64,000 bases of DNA from Caldimicrobium sp964493015 (lineage in GTDB: Bacteria; Desulfobacterota; Thermodesulfobacteria; Thermodesulfobacteriales; Thermodesulfobacteriaceae). The DNA is taken from the NCBI GenBank assembly GCA_964493015.1, contig CAZBLU010000004.1:1-64000 (forward strand), written 5' to 3'. A program made the translations under genes and the position numbers. Below the pieces are notes generated by a model. The model was not told where the DNA came from and made no database searches. It was given only the letters and a program-made list of their open reading frames with translations. Position 1 is the first letter of the stretch; every line of letters begins with the position of its first letter. Shown in pieces: positions 18,772 through 26,914 of the stretch.

Positions 18772-19679
18772 TAATTATTTTGGGATGATTTTATTGGCTC
18801 TATATGAATTATAACATTTATATCTGGATGTGTCTCTTTAATATTTTTCTCAATATGATCACATAGATCGTGGGCTTCTTGTACAGATATCTCCCCAGGT
18901 ACTATTAGATTAAATTCAATAAAGTTCTTTCTTCCAGCCTTTCTGCTCTTAAAATTGCCTATTTGAATGTTTAGTATAGAGCTTGTTTTAATAGAATCGT
19001 TAATTATTTTAAATATATCCTCTATTTTTTCTTTAGATAAACTAACATCTAAAAGTGAATTAATTGAGTCCTTAAATATTTTATATCCAAGATACAAAAT
19101 ATTTATACTGATTAACATTCCCAAAAGGGCATCAATAAACCAAAGCTCAGTAATTTTAGTGATTAGAATGCCAGCGAAGACCCCCAAAGTGGTAAGGACA
19201 TCTGTAAAAAGATGAGTGGCATGGGAGATAAGAATAGGGGAGGCCTCTCTTTTGCCTTGTCTGTAGATGGGAAGGGCAAGCAGCAGATTCAGTATTAACC
19301 CTAAGGATAGGAAAAAAAGGCCATAATTCAGATTCTCAGGCATTTTTTTATGGATAATACTTTGCCAAGCTTCCCAAAAAATTGATATAGAGGCTAAGAG
19401 AATGAAGAAACTTTCTACGATAGAGACAAGATATTCTACTTTCGTATGTCCATAGGGGTGTTCCTTATCTGAGGGTTTTAAGGCAATTTTGGTTCCGATC
19501 ATGGCCAAGAGGGCCGAAAAGATATTTACTATAGACTCCATGGCATCTGAATATATAGCTACAGAGTCTGTTAAGTAATAGGCTAAAAATTTAATAAGGC
19601 AAATTACAGTGCTTAGAAATAAACTAATGAGACTAAGGCGAAAGGCCTTGGAATCGCTATGAAGATTAGCCATGTGCAT
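18768..19679 (-). CDS. Cation diffusion facilitator family transporter
   Basis: A 303-residue CDF (FieF/ZitB-type) metal exporter with six membrane helices in the first two thirds. Helix 2 carries YSDAMESIVN, helix 5 HLFTDVLTTLGV, and the first cytoplasmic loop KEHPYGHTKVEY; these hold the Asp/His metal ligands of zinc and iron efflux CDFs. The C-terminal cytoplasmic domain (residues 210-295) is the metal-sensing dimer domain. It should exchange Zn2+, Fe2+ or a similar ion for protons across the inner membrane. It starts one base after the ABC permease stop, so it is probably in the same operon. Metal specificity cannot be read with confidence. Confidence 0.92.
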   Translation of the reverse strand: MHMANLHSDSKAFRLSLISLFLSTVICLIKFLAYYLTDSVAIYSDAMESIVNIFSALLAMIGTKIALKPSDKEHPYGHTKVEYLVSIVESFFILLASISIFWEAWQSIIHKKMPENLNYGLFFLSLGLILNLLLALPIYRQGKREASPILISHATHLFTDVLTTLGVFAGILITKITELWFIDALLGMLISINILYLGYKIFKDSINSLLDVSLSKEKIEDIFKIINDSIKTSSILNIQIGNFKSRKAGRKNFIEFNLIVPGEISVQEAHDLCDHIEKNIKETHPDINVIIHIEPIKSSQNNY

Positions 19680-19680
19680 C

Positions 19681-20418
19681 TCAGTCTTTTGCCCTTTTAA
19701 CAGAGAGTATGGCCAAGATAAAGGTTAAAAGGGCTATAAAAATTAGCGTATATATATGTTCCCAATGAAAGGGGGTTCCCCAAGCAATAGCTCTTAAGGT
19801 CTGTGAGACCAAGGTTAGAGGCAATATTTCTACCACAGGTTTAAGAAGAGGGGGAAGATTTTCCACAGGGAAAAAGGTCCCTCCCAAAAACATCATGGGG
19901 GTGATGATAAAATTGGTAATTAGAGTTTGATCTGCGTGGGATTTTATAATCATTGCTGAGGCTAACCCAAGGGAAGCAAAAATAAAGGCATTTATAAAGA
20001 TGATCAGGAAAAAGGTAAAATTAACATGGAGTTTGATACCACCTAAGAGGTAAGCGATTAGCAGAATAAGGCTTATAGATAAAAAGGCCCTGGTTACTCC
20101 CGAGAGCACTTCTCCCAAGGCATAGCTTAGAGGTGAGATGGGAGCACTTTGAAACTCTTCAAAGACCTTGAGATAAAAACGAGCCACATTTACCTCCACA
20201 TTTATAGCAAAGGCCTGAAGCATACTGCTTCCTGCAACAAGGCCAGGTATGAGAAATTCGAGATAGGACCTCCCATGAATCTCAAGCTCCTTTCCAAGAC
20301 CAAGACCAAAGGCCAGGATATAAAGCAGAGGATTGATGGAGAAAGAGAGCAAGACCCGCCAAAATCTTTTTCTTAGTAAGAGAATTTCTCTAAGATATAC
20401 TGCAAGCAAGCCTTTCAT
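19681..20418 (-). CDS. ABC-2 type transporter permease
   Basis: A 245-residue integral membrane protein with six hydrophobic helices, of the ABC-2 (DrrB/NodJ) family. The segment YLEFLIPGLVAGSSMLQAF and the later MMFLGGTFFPVENLP are typical of this permease type. It overlaps the ATPase gene by 4 bp, so the two form one exporter. Substrates of the family include drugs, lipids and glycans; nothing adjacent points to one. Confidence 0.88.
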   Translation of the reverse strand: MKGLLAVYLREILLLRKRFWRVLLSFSINPLLYILAFGLGLGKELEIHGRSYLEFLIPGLVAGSSMLQAFAINVEVNVARFYLKVFEEFQSAPISPLSYALGEVLSGVTRAFLSISLILLIAYLLGGIKLHVNFTFFLIIFINAFIFASLGLASAMIIKSHADQTLITNFIITPMMFLGGTFFPVENLPPLLKPVVEILPLTLVSQTLRAIAWGTPFHWEHIYTLIFIALLTFILAILSVKRAKD

Positions 20419-21269
20419 TGGGACTTCTCGGTAAATTTTACAAAGACATCTTCTAAACTAATTTTTCTTAAACTTACATAGTTACTGCTCTTAGAATATT
20501 TGACTAAGGCCTCTTCTGCTTCGCTTTTACTCTTAAAGTAAAGGGTTTTCATATCTCCATTTGCAAAGACATCTAAGGCAACTTCTCCCAGCCTTTTTAT
20601 AAAATCCTTAGGGGTATTGATATCTATTATTTGTCCTTCTACAATAAAGGCAACCCTATCAGAGAGCACCTCCGCCTCTTCCATATAGTGGGTAGTCAAT
20701 AAAATGGTCGTTCCTTTATTTTGGATTTGTTTTATAAAACTCCAAATTTTGCGTCGAATATGGGGATCCAAACCCACAGTTGGCTCATCTAAAAGAAGAA
20801 TTTTAGGCTGATGTAAGAGGGCTCTTATAATTAGAAGCCTTCTTCTGAGACCACCAGAGAGCTCTTTAACCTTAGAATTTTTTCGCTCCTTTAGATCAGC
20901 AAGTTCCAAGAGTTCGTCTATGCGTTTTTTGATTTCCCGTAGAGACATTTTAAATAGCAAACCGTGAATTAGAAGATTTTCCTCAACTGTGAGTTCTAAG
21001 TCTAAGTTCACCTGTTGGGGAACGAGCCCTATTTTAGTTTTAGCCCAGAGTTCATTTTGAAGCAGGGATTCACCAAATAAATAAACTTCTCCCTCAGTAG
21101 ATGAAGTAAGTCCTGAAAGGATTCTTAAGGTAGTAGTCTTACCTGCTCCATTTGGGCCAAGCAAAGAAAAAAGTTCTCCCTCTTTTAGGCTAAAGGAAAT
21201 CCCCTTTAGGGCTAATCTTTGCCCATAACGCTTCTTGAGATTTCTTATTTCTAAGGCAAACCTTTCCAT
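20415..21269 (-). CDS. ABC transporter ATP-binding protein (DrrA/NodI-type)
   Basis: A 284-residue ABC ATPase. Walker A is GPNGAGKTTT near residue 39, the signature is LSGGLRRRLLI near 138, and Walker B is ILLLDEPTVGLDP near 158, followed by the H-loop TTHYMEEAE. The short C-terminal extension (residues 215-284) is typical of the CcmA/DrrA/NodI class that pairs with an ABC-2 permease. The permease follows with a 4-bp overlap. It starts 1 bp after the stop of the Pat-like gene, so these four minus-strand genes look like one transcript. Confidence 0.92.
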   Translation of the reverse strand: MERFALEIRNLKKRYGQRLALKGISFSLKEGELFSLLGPNGAGKTTTLRILSGLTSSTEGEVYLFGESLLQNELWAKTKIGLVPQQVNLDLELTVEENLLIHGLLFKMSLREIKKRIDELLELADLKERKNSKVKELSGGLRRRLLIIRALLHQPKILLLDEPTVGLDPHIRRKIWSFIKQIQNKGTTILLTTHYMEEAEVLSDRVAFIVEGQIIDINTPKDFIKRLGEVALDVFANGDMKTLYFKSKSEAEEALVKYSKSSNYVSLRKISLEDVFVKFTEKSQ

Positions 21270-21270
21270 G

Positions 21271-23955
21271 TCAGAGGAATTTTTCCACGAAAATTAATCC
21301 TTCTTCTTCATTTATTAATTTAAAGCCTAATTTTTGAGCTAACTTTAGCATAGGAATATTTTCTTTTCTAATTTCCATCCATATCTTTTTATACCCGTTT
21401 GTCTTGGCAAAATTTATAAGCTTTTCACAGAGGAGACTGCCAAGTCCCTTTCCTTGGAAAGAATCTAAAATTTCCACGGATAATTCAGCTACTCCTTCGT
21501 AAGTCTTCATGAGATGGGCAGCACCTATTACTTGTTTTGATCTTTCATTTTGGGTAAGGGCAACCAGGGTCATTTCCTGGTCATAGTCTATGTGGCAAAA
21601 TCTTATAAGATCCTTTTTGGTAATGGGCTTTTTAAATTGTTGAAATCGTAACAGGGTAGATTTCTCAGAAAGACTATTAAATAGGTCTACTAATAAAGGC
21701 TCATCTTCTGGTTTTATAGGACGTATGACAATGTCAGTTCCATCTTTGAGCTTCTCCTTTGAAATTAGATAGGTAGGATAGGGGCAAATTGATAGGTGAG
21801 AAGGACAATATATTCCCTCCAACTTTTCGGAGATGTGAAAGTATTGTTCTCCAAGAACTACTTTTGCTCTGATGCAGTAATACTGATCCTCATAGTAGAG
21901 AATAGGATTTAAAAGGACCTCTTCCATTTCGGGGAAGTCTACGATGAGATGGGAAAATTTCACTAAAAGTTCCTCTAAAAGAGGTAAAGAGAAATTAGAA
22001 CTCTTTATGAGTTCATACACCATAGTTTCCTCTAAAAGTCTACGAGCAAGGATTTGATTTAGAGGCGGAAGCCCGATAGCATAATCCAAACCCAGCTTAG
22101 CTACTTTGTCACCAAGACCAAAAATAATAACACTACCAAACACTCTATTTCTTTTCATGCCCAGCAAAAGAGGTACATTGTTTTGGGTTTCAATATATTT
22201 CTGTAAAATAAGATCATGTTTTAGATAAGGAAATTCCTGAATTTTTTGCCAAAGTAGTTCTGCTTCTTTAATTAAGGATGCCTCTGAATAGATACCCTGG
22301 TATGGTCTCTCTATGCTATAACTGAGCTCAAGAAGAGAAAATTGTGATTCCACAGCCAGGGAGAGGGGATAGCCAAGCTCTTTTGCCACCTTGAGAAGTT
22401 CCTCACTGGTTTTAATAACTCTATAATCAGGGACAGCTATACCATAGGCTTTAAGGATCTCCATCGATTCTGAAAAGGTTAGAACCAAACGACTATCTTC
22501 AAAGGATTTTTCAAAGATTAAAGAAACTTTTTCTTTTTCTGGTTGAAAGTCCTCTAAAATATTACTTGGTGTTTCAAAGAGAAGTTGGATGTTTTTGTCA
22601 TACTGATATAAATATATAAAGCTTTTGATAGCCTCTTCAGGTGTATGATAAACAGGGAAGGCCTGTTCAGTGAGATAATTAACAGCCTCTTTAATTTTTT
22701 CTGAGCCTACGAAGGTAAGAAGAACAGGTTTTTTTATAGGAGATGATCTGTAAGCAGAGGCTATAGCTAAGGCAACTTCAAGGGCTGGGGGTTGAAATTG
22801 AGGTGAAAAGATAATTAAGATACCATCAATTTCTTCAGCGGTAAGTAGAACTTGAAGAACTTCTTTATACTTACTGGGCTCTGCCGTGGAAAAAAGATCT
22901 ATGGGATTAGTTATTGCCTCTTCAGGGACCTTCAGTATGGAGTGAAGTTTTGTTTTAGTTGAAGGGGAAAGTTCAGCTTTTTTTCCCTTATGAAAAGAGA
23001 GGCTTTTTAAAGCAAGATGAGCAAAGCCACCTGAATTAGTAACGATGGCCAAACGAGGTCCTTTTGGCCTGGGTAATTTTTCCAGAATTTCGGCAAGGTG
23101 AAAAAGATCAGCAACCTCTTTAACCTCAATAAGGCCTGCCCTTTTAAAAGCCGCTGAATATATCTTGTCCTCGGGTATTAACTCATCTAAAAAGGAAAAA
23201 CAGGCCTGTATCTCCTCTTTAGGAGCTCCACCCTTTAAAACAATAATAGGCTTGCTCCTGGCAAAACCCCTGGCCGAACGCATAAATTTTCTACCACTTT
23301 CTAAATTTTCAAGATAGATAACAATAGCATGAGTACTTGGATCATAGCCTAAATAATCAATCATGTCCTCCACATCCACATCTACTTTTTCTCCCAAAGA
23401 GACAAAGAAACTAAAACCCACCTTTTTTCCTTCAGCCCAATCCAGTATGCCTGAAGCAAGAGTAGCACTATCGGAGATAAACCCTATGTGTCCCTTTAAA
23501 AGTTTACCCTCAAAGAGGCTCACCCTAATGTTCAATTTAGGGATAATAAAACCAAGAGTATTTGGTCCCAAAATACGAATTTTATGATGATAAGAAAAGA
23601 CCTTGATCTCTTTAAGAATCTTTTCTGGATCAGGGACTTGGGTTTTAAAATCTGGACAAAAGAGGGCAACAGCTTTAACTCCCTTTCTACGGCAACTTTC
23701 TAAGTTTTCTAACCATTTTTCTGGTTCCGTAGCAAAAATGGCTAAATCTATCTCTCTGGGAATAGAGGAGAGATTGGGATAGCTTTGAATACCCCAAAGC
23801 ACATCTTCGGTTTCAGAAATAAGATATACAGTGCCATTAAATTTGCCAAAGATTAAATTTTTGAATATGGTTTCGCCTAAGATAGCTTGTCTGTTACTAT
23901 AAAAAAGGGCTATTCTCTTGGGTTTGAAGAGATAATCTAAATTATAAATAGACAT
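21271..23955 (-). CDS. Pat-like protein: ADP-forming acyl-CoA synthetase-like domains fused to GNAT acetyltransferase
   Basis: An 894-residue multidomain protein. Residues 1-130 are a CoA-binding Rossmann domain, about 150-430 the succinyl-CoA-ligase-like domains, about 470-690 an ATP-grasp region, and about 715-894 a GNAT acetyltransferase with the acetyl-CoA loop DSFQGKGLGSLL. This is the architecture of Pat/PatZ lysine acetyltransferases, which acetylate and switch off acetyl-CoA synthetases. Active ADP-forming synthetases have a phosphorylated His in an SHTG-like motif; here the corresponding stretch reads EIQACFSFLDELIPED, with no His. That favours a regulatory acetyltransferase over an energy-conserving synthetase. 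It is first in a run of four close minus-strand genes. Confidence 0.88.
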   Translation of the reverse strand: MSIYNLDYLFKPKRIALFYSNRQAILGETIFKNLIFGKFNGTVYLISETEDVLWGIQSYPNLSSIPREIDLAIFATEPEKWLENLESCRRKGVKAVALFCPDFKTQVPDPEKILKEIKVFSYHHKIRILGPNTLGFIIPKLNIRVSLFEGKLLKGHIGFISDSATLASGILDWAEGKKVGFSFFVSLGEKVDVDVEDMIDYLGYDPSTHAIVIYLENLESGRKFMRSARGFARSKPIIVLKGGAPKEEIQACFSFLDELIPEDKIYSAAFKRAGLIEVKEVADLFHLAEILEKLPRPKGPRLAIVTNSGGFAHLALKSLSFHKGKKAELSPSTKTKLHSILKVPEEAITNPIDLFSTAEPSKYKEVLQVLLTAEEIDGILIIFSPQFQPPALEVALAIASAYRSSPIKKPVLLTFVGSEKIKEAVNYLTEQAFPVYHTPEEAIKSFIYLYQYDKNIQLLFETPSNILEDFQPEKEKVSLIFEKSFEDSRLVLTFSESMEILKAYGIAVPDYRVIKTSEELLKVAKELGYPLSLAVESQFSLLELSYSIERPYQGIYSEASLIKEAELLWQKIQEFPYLKHDLILQKYIETQNNVPLLLGMKRNRVFGSVIIFGLGDKVAKLGLDYAIGLPPLNQILARRLLEETMVYELIKSSNFSLPLLEELLVKFSHLIVDFPEMEEVLLNPILYYEDQYYCIRAKVVLGEQYFHISEKLEGIYCPSHLSICPYPTYLISKEKLKDGTDIVIRPIKPEDEPLLVDLFNSLSEKSTLLRFQQFKKPITKKDLIRFCHIDYDQEMTLVALTQNERSKQVIGAAHLMKTYEGVAELSVEILDSFQGKGLGSLLCEKLINFAKTNGYKKIWMEIRKENIPMLKLAQKLGFKLINEEEGLIFVEKFL

Positions 23956-24056
23956 CTCGGGACTTTAAAATAAAAAAGAAATTTAAAAAGTCAAGAAAAA
24001 TTTAAAAGCTCTTTAAGCATCTGGTTTTTGAGAAGAGAGGAATTAAAATTTATTTT

Positions 24057-25862
24057 ATGTTTAAGATCGATCTCTCCACCATCCCTCAAAGCTGTGGTGT
24101 ATATCTTTTTAAAGGGGCAAAGGGGGAGGTGCTGTATGTGGGTAAGGCTAAAGATCTTAGAGCCCGCCTCTCAAGTTATTTTAAGGGACCTATTCTCTCC
24201 CCTAAGGTAGTTGCCCTCCTTCAACAGGCTTTTGATCTTGAATATTTTCTTACTCAAACCGAAAAGGAGGCCCTTCTTCTTGAGGCTACCTTTATAAAGA
24301 AATATCGTCCTAAATACAATGTGCTCCTAAAAGATGATAAAAATTATCCCATGCTCAGACTTTCCCTTCAGGAGGAATATCCTGCTCTACAAATAGTGCG
24401 CAGGAGAAAAAAGGGCGATAGGGCCCTCTATTTTGGACCCTTTACCTCTGCTCGAGGCCTAAGAGAGATCTTGAAACTCCTTTCTAAACTTTTTCCCCTG
24501 AGAAAGTGTAGTCTTGCGGAAATGCAAAGAAGAAAGACGCCCTGTGTCTATTATCAAATAAAAAAATGTTTAGCACCCTGCGTAAGGAAAGTTTCTCCAG
24601 AGGAATACGCAAAATTAGTGGAGGGGGTAGTAGAATTTTTCCAGGGTAAAGGGGCTTTGGTCTTGGAAAAATTAAAAAGGGAAATGGAGGCCCTGGCAGA
24701 AAGACTTGAGTTTGAAAGAGCTGCCTTTTTGAGAGACAGGATTAAGGATTTAGAGGCCATACTGGAAAAACAAGCAGTTGTCCTAAGTGAGCCCCTTGAT
24801 TTAGATCTATGGGAATATAAGAGAGATAACGATAGTGAATATCTTATAGTTCTTTTTGTGCGCTATGGCTACCTATATGGCTATCAGACCTTTCACCTAA
24901 GGAGACCTATATTTGATGAGGGACCAACCTTGAAAGAGGTTATCCTTCAATATTATCTCGAAGGAAAAATTATCCCAGAACTCATTCTTGTCCCTGAAAT
25001 ATGGGAGAATAGAGAGGACTATGCCAAGATACTAACTGAAATGGCTGGGAAAGAGATAAAAATAGAGGTTTCTCAAGGGACGAGAGAATATATCTATCTC
25101 AGAACCATAGCTCAGAAAAACCTGGATAATTTTATTCTCTCAGAAAAACGCAGAGAAAAGCCCTGGTTTGGTGGTTTGGCAGAGGAGTTAAAGAGAGTTT
25201 TTCGCTTAGAGAACGAGCCACGCTATATAGAAGCCCTTGATCTATCACAATATTATGGAAAAGCAAGAGTAGGAGCTATTGTAGCCTTTTTTGAGGGAGA
25301 ACCTGAAAAATCTCGTTACCGACACTATAGGATTAAAGGGGAGGGTAAGGATGATTTTTCCATGCTATATGAAGTTCTCTACAGAAGATTAAAAAGGGGC
25401 TTAGAGGAAGGTAATTTGCCTGATTTAATTCTGATTGACGGAGGTAAAGGCCATTTAGAGACCGCTCTTCGAGTAGCTGAGGATCTTGGGATTACTAATT
25501 TAGCTATAAGAAGTGTAGCTAAGAATGAAAGGAGAGAACCTGAGAAAATCTATATCCCTGGCCGAAAAAATCCTCTTTTTTTACCGAGATATAAAGATAT
25601 CTTTCATTTTGTGGGCAGGATCATGCAGGAGGCCCATCGGTTTGCCCTATCCTTTGCGGAAAAGACCCTACAGAAAGAAAACTTAGTGACTTTACTTGAT
25701 AGAATTCCAGGCATTGGGCCTAAAAGAAAAGAAATACTTTTAAAGCATATAAAGAATTTAGAAGATTTAAAGGAAATGCCCCTTGTTGACCTTGCCCGCC
25801 TTCCAGGCTTTAATCGAAAAATAGCCAAGATTCTTAAAGAAGAAATTTTAAAAAAGGCTTAA
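24057..25862 (+). CDS. uvrC: UvrABC nuclease subunit C
   Basis: A 601-residue UvrC, which makes both incisions around bulky DNA lesions in nucleotide excision repair. The GIY-YIG nuclease domain is N-terminal (CGVYLFKGAKGEVLYVGKAK). A UVR motif for UvrB contact is at about residues 203-238. The RNase H-like nuclease half includes ALDLSQYYGKARVGA and LILIDGGKGHLE, and a double helix-hairpin-helix (IPGIGPKRK, LPGFNRK) closes the protein. Length is normal. It ends in a convergent 4-bp overlap with the small zinc protein, with a hairpin terminator immediately after. Confidence 0.96.
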   Translation: MFKIDLSTIPQSCGVYLFKGAKGEVLYVGKAKDLRARLSSYFKGPILSPKVVALLQQAFDLEYFLTQTEKEALLLEATFIKKYRPKYNVLLKDDKNYPMLRLSLQEEYPALQIVRRRKKGDRALYFGPFTSARGLREILKLLSKLFPLRKCSLAEMQRRKTPCVYYQIKKCLAPCVRKVSPEEYAKLVEGVVEFFQGKGALVLEKLKREMEALAERLEFERAAFLRDRIKDLEAILEKQAVVLSEPLDLDLWEYKRDNDSEYLIVLFVRYGYLYGYQTFHLRRPIFDEGPTLKEVILQYYLEGKIIPELILVPEIWENREDYAKILTEMAGKEIKIEVSQGTREYIYLRTIAQKNLDNFILSEKRREKPWFGGLAEELKRVFRLENEPRYIEALDLSQYYGKARVGAIVAFFEGEPEKSRYRHYRIKGEGKDDFSMLYEVLYRRLKRGLEEGNLPDLILIDGGKGHLETALRVAEDLGITNLAIRSVAKNERREPEKIYIPGRKNPLFLPRYKDIFHFVGRIMQEAHRFALSFAEKTLQKENLVTLLDRIPGIGPKRKEILLKHIKNLEDLKEMPLVDLARLPGFNRKIAKILKEEILKKA

Positions 25863-26077
25863 AAGGCTCCCTTTTTGAGGGAGCTTTTGTTCTTGGAAAG
25901 GGCATCTTGATTTTTAGTCCACTTTACTACAAATTGCTTATAACAGGTATTGCTGCAAAAATACCATGGAGTATTGACGCAACAAGTCTTTACTGTTATA
26001 GGCTCAGCTGTTATTAATTTCCCGCACCAAGAGCACTTACTTAGATTTTTTCTTTTTTCCCTTATCCTTTGAGGCAC
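25859..26077 (-). CDS. Small Cys-rich zinc-finger protein overlapping thi4
   Basis: A 72-residue basic protein. Its cysteines occur as CSWCGK, then CC, then FCSNTCYKQF, similar in spacing to TRASH/MYM-type treble-clef zinc or metal-binding fingers. The start is GTG at 26075-26077, preceded at a normal distance by AAGGAG. This places its first 13 codons inside the 3' end of thi4 in another frame (41-bp overlap), so its translation should depend on thi4. I do not recognise a specific family. Binding of zinc, iron or a sulfur-rich centre is possible, and the coupling to a sulfide-using thiazole synthase suggests a metal or sulfur role; that is inference. Confidence 0.68.
   Translation of the reverse strand: MPQRIREKRKNLSKCSWCGKLITAEPITVKTCCVNTPWYFCSNTCYKQFVVKWTKNQDALSKNKSSLKKGAF
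25861..25888. terminator. Bidirectional hairpin terminator after uvrC
   Basis: GCTCCC (25866-25871), a 7-base loop and GGGAGC (25879-25884) are flanked by A4 on the left and T4 on the right, so the hairpin can end transcription from both sides. It overlaps the last codons of the small zinc protein on the minus strand. Confidence 0.7.
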
Positions 26078-26837
26078 CCTTAAGATCTCCTTCTATTACA
26101 TCCGCTAATTTTTTACCACTAAGAAGCATACCTCCAAAGATTGGTCCCATACGGGGAAGCCCAAAGACAGCACAAACGGCAATACCAGTCACATAAAGTC
26201 CCTGAGCTACCTTTCCTGTATGTTCTACCACTACTCTTTCTGAGACCTCACTCCAATTAGAGCGTTCTCCAGCAATTTCTATCCCTAATTCGGGATTTTT
26301 TCTGCCTGCAATGGCAATAAGCTCAGCATCATGCCCAGTGGCATCAACTAAGGCCTTACATTGGGTATAAAGAGGGTCTACATGTAAACCTGAGAGCTGA
26401 ATAGCCGTCCAGTGCCAGAGGACTCCTACTACCCGCGGAGGATTATCTCTCACGATAACATCATCCACATTTACCCCAAGAATTATCTTGGCTCCTGCAT
26501 CAAGGGCTCCCGCTGCAAGCTTGGCTATAAGCTCAGCAGGATCTATAGTAAATAACCCATTTTCTGCCCTTTTGTATTTTATCTTGAAATCCGTCACGAT
26601 AGGCAAGGCCTCTTCTTGAACCACAATTTTGGGGATCATATTACCCCCACCACCAATACCCCCACCAAAGGAAAGCCTTCTTTCATAGATAAGGACCTTG
26701 AAGCCCTTTTCAGCTAAATATTTAGCAGCCGTTAATCCTGAGGGACCTGCACCTGCTATAAGAACGTCTACATCACTATACGCCTCAAGATCTTTCATTC
26801 CTTCAATAATAATAGCTTTATTAATCTGTAATTCCAT
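26037..26837 (-). CDS. thi4: Thi4-family thiazole synthase (sulfide-dependent type)
   Basis: A 266-residue Thi4 homologue, which builds the thiazole precursor of thiamine from NAD and glycine. The FAD/NAD-type motif VLIAGAGPSGLTAAKYL is at residues 25-41, followed by ERRLSFGGGIGGGGN, and the C-terminal GLPRMGPIFGGMLLSGKK is diagnostic. Yeast Thi4 sacrifices a Cys in the motif CMDP; here the aligned motif is HVDP (His152), as in methanogen enzymes that take sulfur from free sulfide and act catalytically. That fits a sulfidic anaerobe. The last 15 residues are a Lys-rich tail whose DNA doubles as the start of the next gene. The ATG follows AGAGGG. Confidence 0.93.
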   Translation of the reverse strand: MELQINKAIIIEGMKDLEAYSDVDVLIAGAGPSGLTAAKYLAEKGFKVLIYERRLSFGGGIGGGGNMIPKIVVQEEALPIVTDFKIKYKRAENGLFTIDPAELIAKLAAGALDAGAKIILGVNVDDVIVRDNPPRVVGVLWHWTAIQLSGLHVDPLYTQCKALVDATGHDAELIAIAGRKNPELGIEIAGERSNWSEVSERVVVEHTGKVAQGLYVTGIAVCAVFGLPRMGPIFGGMLLSGKKLADVIEGDLKGASKDKGKKKKSK

Positions 26838-26914
26838 GAAAAAGCCCTCTTTGGAATTATAAGTTTCTTAAAATATAAAACCCTTTGAAAAAATTTTTAG
26901 ATGAAGTGAAATTT

